Source: Talinum fruticosum (taxonomy: Eukaryota > Streptophyta > Magnoliopsida > Caryophyllales > Talinaceae). From it: 64,000 nt of DNA. Under the pieces are notes generated by a model. The model made no database searches and was not told the origin of the DNA. It saw nothing but the letters and a program-made list of their open reading frames with translations. Shown here one piece after another: positions 60,541-64,000 of the stretch. The number at the start of each line of letters is the position of its first letter. The first letter of the stretch is position 1. Where the stretch lies: contig JAITYX010000048.1 of the NCBI GenBank assembly GCA_021018815.1, positions 3,289,501-3,353,500 on the forward strand. The letters are read 5' to 3'. The translations under genes were made by a program, and so were the position numbers.

Positions 60541-60644
60541 GTTGCAACTAAATGGATTGCTTAGAGCAGCCGATTATTCGGACACTAGCGGTGTACATCT
60601 AGGTGTCACAGTTATTTGCATTGATATTAAATATTCTTGTGACG

Positions 60645-60770
60645 CCTCTTTGGGGGTAGTCTAGTGTTAGGGTGCCTACTTTCCACAAGGAAAACCAAGG
60701 TTCAATTTTCCTAGGCGGTGTGCTTATATAAAATTTAAAACAACCCCCTCCCCCAAAAAAAACAAAAAAA
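60645..60770 (+). repeat. tRNA-derived SINE, copy 1 (inside tandem unit 1)
   Basis: A-box-like GTAGTCTAGTGTTAGGGTGC and B-box-like AAGGTTCAATTTTCC at tRNA spacing, ending in an A-rich tail (CCCAAAAAAAACAAAAAAA). The second copy in unit 2 is at 61145-61270; both were copied with the unit rather than inserted twice. Confidence 0.65.
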
Positions 60771-61144
60771 TTCTGACAGTGCAACCAAGTTGAAAGCCCG
60801 GCAAACAATCTTAGGTTCATGAGGACACGGAAGACTTGGTTCCAAATTTCTAGTCCATCTTTTCATAATAGAGGGGTTTTATTTTCTAGCAAAGAGCAAA
60901 TCAGTAAACTCCATCTGGATCGTAACATTTACTGCACTGAGAACTAGCTTAGAGAATTGAGGCATGAGATTGCCTTTACCACTTTGAAGAACCCGTTCTA
61001 TGTTGTTATGGTTAAGTCAACTTTTCCTTTCATTTGGATAGTTGCAACTAAATGGATTGCTTAGAGCAGCCGATTATTTGGACACTAGCGGTGGACATCT
61101 AGGTGTCACAGTTATTTGCATTGATATTAAATATTCTTGTGACG

Positions 61145-61270
61145 CCTCTTTGGGGGTAGTCTAGTGTTAGGGTGCCTACTTTCCACAAGGAAAACCAAGG
61201 TTCAATTTTCCTAGGTGGTGTGCTTATATAAAATTTAAAACAACCCCCTCCCCCAAAAAAGAAAAAAAAA
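61145..61270 (+). repeat. tRNA-derived SINE, copy 2 (inside tandem unit 2)
   Basis: Same SINE as in unit 1, 500 bp downstream, with identical A/B boxes and a slightly altered A-rich tail. Confidence 0.65.
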
Positions 61271-61539
61271 TTCTGACAGTGCAACCAAGTTGAAAGCCCG
61301 GCAAACAATCTTAGGTTCGTGAGGACACGGAAGACTTGGTTCCAAATTTCTAGTCCATCTTTTCATAATAGAGGGGTTTTATTTTCTAGCAAAGAGCAAA
61401 TCAGCAAACTCCATCTGGATCGTAACATTTACTGCACTGAGAACTAGCTTAGAGAATGAGGCATGAGATTGCCTTTACCACTTTGAAGAACCTGTTCTAT
61501 GTTGTTATGGTTAAGTCAACTTTTCCTTTCATTTGGATA

Positions 61540-62587
61540 ACTCTCTTTACTACAACCGCTAAACAATACACTTGCAATTGGGGATGTTACTCTCAATGAA
61601 ATGGGCAAAATACAAATAGCACATTTAACTGATCAACAGACAAGACGCATTGTCAGAGAAAACAAAGCTTACATACCAGATCCCAAACTCCTATCAGAAT
61701 CATTTTAGAATTCAATCATCAAATACATAAATAGAATCATTTGGCTTAAGCATGGGTAAAGAACTTGTGGGTCTCATCAAAAACCTAAGCACAGTATAAT
61801 GGACAAAGTTTCAGGAAATGAAACCTATTAAGCTATGCTTATAAACTAATAGAATGATAATGCTGTTTGTGGATCCTGCTGCTTGATTTTAGGTCAAGAT
61901 GCATGGTGGGGTCACGGCAAATTTCTAGAGTCATTTGTGCAAATGAAAGCTGTTGAAAATATAATATTATTTAAAGTTAAAAAAAGGTACTAAGGCAATA
62001 GATCTGGGATGATCTACCACAGCAGACCGCCCCTACAGATACATAAGTTTGTGTTATGTGTGTGCAACAACAGAAGCACTTCTACAATCACAGAGCATTA
62101 GCCTTGCTTCTTTGATCTGTCTTGACCCTAGAACATTGTCTTCTTTGTCTCAGCACTAGTCACTCCACTATCATCATCAAATAAAATAACTATCCCATCA
62201 AACATAAATCAATATAGGATTTAGCTGGACCATAGTTACCTAGAACCCCGTATGTTCCGATATGCAGGACGAATTCAGGTATGCAATTCGTCTCATAGGA
62301 GAGAATCAGATACATTGGGACTTTTCTATACTTATTTTAAATTTATTTTGGTGCTAAAAATATAAAAAATTATTGGATTTTTTAGTGAAGGAAATAAGTA
62401 ATAGAGTTAAGTAATTTTCTAAGGTACATAAACCCAAACAGAACCAAAGCTCAGCCCATGATTATAAAAAGAATATGGTCCTTGTCTAAAAGCCCAACAT
62501 GAGATCCACTTTTGACTCAGTCAAACCCTAATCTTTTGACCCGTTTCAAAACAGAACCCTAGCCCTTTTCATTAGGGTAGTTGGCTG

Positions 62588-62588
<1 letters not shown>
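61540..62588. other. No gene recognised
   Basis: AT-rich, noncoding in appearance. It could be intron or promoter of the zinc-finger gene. Nothing with clear termini or domain content was found. Confidence 0.4.

Positions 62589-62639
<51 letters not shown>
62589..62639. repeat. GA dinucleotide microsatellite
   Basis: About 24 GA units after a GAGAGATA start. Just left are AAACCCTAAT and CCCTAGCCC telo-box-like motifs (62524-62565), an arrangement seen in plant leader/promoter regions, but no supporting gene was found on either strand. Confidence 0.85.
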
Positions 62640-63672
62640 CAGAGATGGAAACAGAGACGGACAGAGTAAAAATATCCATATGCCTTGCATTTCCTCTTCG
62701 TCTCCTCTTCTCTGTCTTCCTCTTTACCAGACTTCCATGTCCATAAACTGGTACCCTTGAGCCACGAACATTTGTTTGGCGCAGCCCATCCACCGTACAT
62801 AGGGGGTGGGAGTGAATCCAGTAACTATGAGCTGGACCCTAAATTCACAATTGCAACACTTACAAGCAAACTGGAGCACTCCACAACACACAAATAGCAA
62901 CATGTTTCAAACTAGGACATAGTCATCTTATGGTTCTCAAAATAAAAGGCCAAAGGTGGGCTCATCATCAGCAGAAGCATAATATAAAGCAACAACAAGC
63001 ACAACATGCAGATGCTCCAGCTAACAGGAATCTTAAAATCTTAAATGATCTACAAAAAGACATATATTCTGGATGGATTAACAAAATCTACAACAATATG
63101 TCAGATATTTTTTTGATTAAAAAAAAATATGTCAGATATTGCTATGACAAGATGTCATCTTTCACAGTTTAAACCACACATATACAGTTAAATTTTGCAA
63201 AGTGGAGCAGCTGATAAGGCAGATCCAGGAAAATTTGAATCAACTCCAGTAAGCAATTTGTTGTAGAAAATTTTTCAATTTTGTCAATAATCTGGGGAGG
63301 GGATGGAGGGCTAATAACATCACCACCTTAGCCACCCAGAAAAGATATGCTAGAAAGCGCAGCTATAGGAAAGAGTCAATCCAAAACTTCGTAGAACAAG
63401 TAAAGAATTTGGAGGGGCAGATGGACAGAGGAGCTTTCCATAATGCTTTAATTTGCCCTTAAATATATTTCATTCCCGCACATGTGAAATAATAAGCAAT
63501 AAACCCACTGCCTAAAAAATAAACAGAAATTTGTTTGGAGCAAGCTAAAAAGATTAATTTCACCATGCCCCCAAAAGCGGGAAATATAAAAAACACTCAC
63601 AGCGGAAATGGCCTAGGATGGAAGAACACGCCCTACAATTATCCACGTCCAACATGTACACTCTCAGACATT

Positions 63673-63765
63673 CCTAGATACTCTCAAATGCATGCCATCA
63701 TACATTTTTGGTACTCTCAAATCCATGCCACTGGGCAGTCTTGTTTACTCTCAAATGCATGCCAA
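63673..63765. repeat. Short tandem repeat, three units of TACTCTCAAATSCATGCCA
   Basis: TACTCTCAAATGCATGCCA, TACTCTCAAATCCATGCCA and TACTCTCAAATGCATGCCA occur at about 63679, 63711 and 63746 (period 32-35 bp). Noncoding as far as can be seen. The remainder to 64000 has no recognised feature. Confidence 0.8.
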
Positions 63766-64000
63766 ATACACAAATTGCACAAGAAATTATATGTTGTCAT
63801 TGAAACAATGGAGCTTGTCTAAAGTACACACTACGAGCCATATGTGATAGATCTCATCTAACCATGAACTTCTTTACGACTAATGACATGTAACACATTG
63901 ATGATGGTGTCACATCCGTGTTCGTATACTGATTTCAATGAAAAGACCATGGAAGATTAACTCAACAAAATCATGATCTTCAAACATCGTAATATCATGA

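Larger units (their letters stand above)
60541..61539. repeat. Near-identical 500-bp tandem duplication
   Basis: Unit 1 is 60541-61040 and unit 2 is 61041-61539, both beginning GTTGCAACTAAATGGATTGC and ending CTTTCATTTGGATA. Only about a dozen scattered differences were noticed (for example, an extra G in the A-run near 61261). It sits in the probable upstream intron of the zinc-finger gene. The high identity means a very recent duplication or an assembly artefact. Confidence 0.93.

Noticed and set aside
60599..60820. Two almost identical minus-strand frames (also 61099-61308)
   Set aside because: They are the reverse of the SINE-containing tandem units, not genes.
62546..62800. Minus-strand frame MYGGWAAPNKC...
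   Set aside because: Ends in the GA microsatellite as a Ser-Leu repeat; no domain and no splice continuation to the zinc-finger exon could be shown.
1..64000. A biosynthetic gene cluster or a novel multi-gene system among the host genes
   Set aside because: The five host genes have unrelated functions and differing orientation and spacing; no co-functional neighbourhood is visible.

Overview
The window is nuclear DNA of a flowering plant, most likely a eudicot. The evidence is intron-rich genes with GT-AG junctions, AT-rich introns, and long-LTR Ty3/gypsy, Mutator-like, Tourist, Stowaway and SINE-type repeats. No rRNA, tRNA, organellar or bacterial block was recognised.

Layout. (1) 134-10331, plus strand: the 3' five-sixths of a bifunctional lysine-ketoglutarate reductase/saccharopine dehydrogenase gene, 21 exons, with its 5' end off the left edge. 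(2) 11545-16233, minus: a complete six-exon HAD-superfamily (5'-nucleotidase-like) gene with a 25-nt micro-exon. (3) 17371-35812: a nested retrotransposon cluster. An old minus-strand Ty3/gypsy element is interrupted by a plus-strand solo LTR (TSD TTGAT), a 1.07-kb TIR element, and a second gypsy element in the opposite orientation that sits inside its 5' LTR and itself carries a solo LTR (TSD TTATT). (4) 35854-37101: an unrelated solo LTR (TSD ATAAT). (5) 37740-40433, minus: a GH17 beta-1,3-glucanase with an X8 domain and a probable GPI anchor, with a Tourist-type MITE in its intron. (6) 42404-48483: a Mutator-type element that carries a gene fragment and was invaded by a 5-kb MULE coding for a decayed MuDR transposase and a GRF zinc-finger ORF. 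(7) 48928-57329, minus: a ten-exon FYVE-ankyrin gene whose introns hold two Pack-MULEs (one carrying a BRI1-like receptor-kinase N terminus), nested Stowaway MITEs and a SINE-like copy. (8) 58497-59275 and rightward, minus: the 3' part of a U1-type C2H2 zinc-finger gene, followed by a recent 500-bp tandem duplication.

The host genes do not form an operon or pathway: lysine catabolism, a HAD phosphatase, a wall glucanase, a PI3P-type FYVE protein and a zinc-finger protein are simply neighbours. What stands out is the transposon architecture. Three independent Mutator elements with readable 9-12-bp target duplications carry host-gene-like cargo, and one of them contains another Mutator element. 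A second theme is that single-base frameshifts, each a missing base at or beside a short homopolymer, break three otherwise well-conserved genes (eight sites). This looks more like consensus error than pseudogene decay. No CRISPR, toxin gene or recognisable integrated virus was seen.
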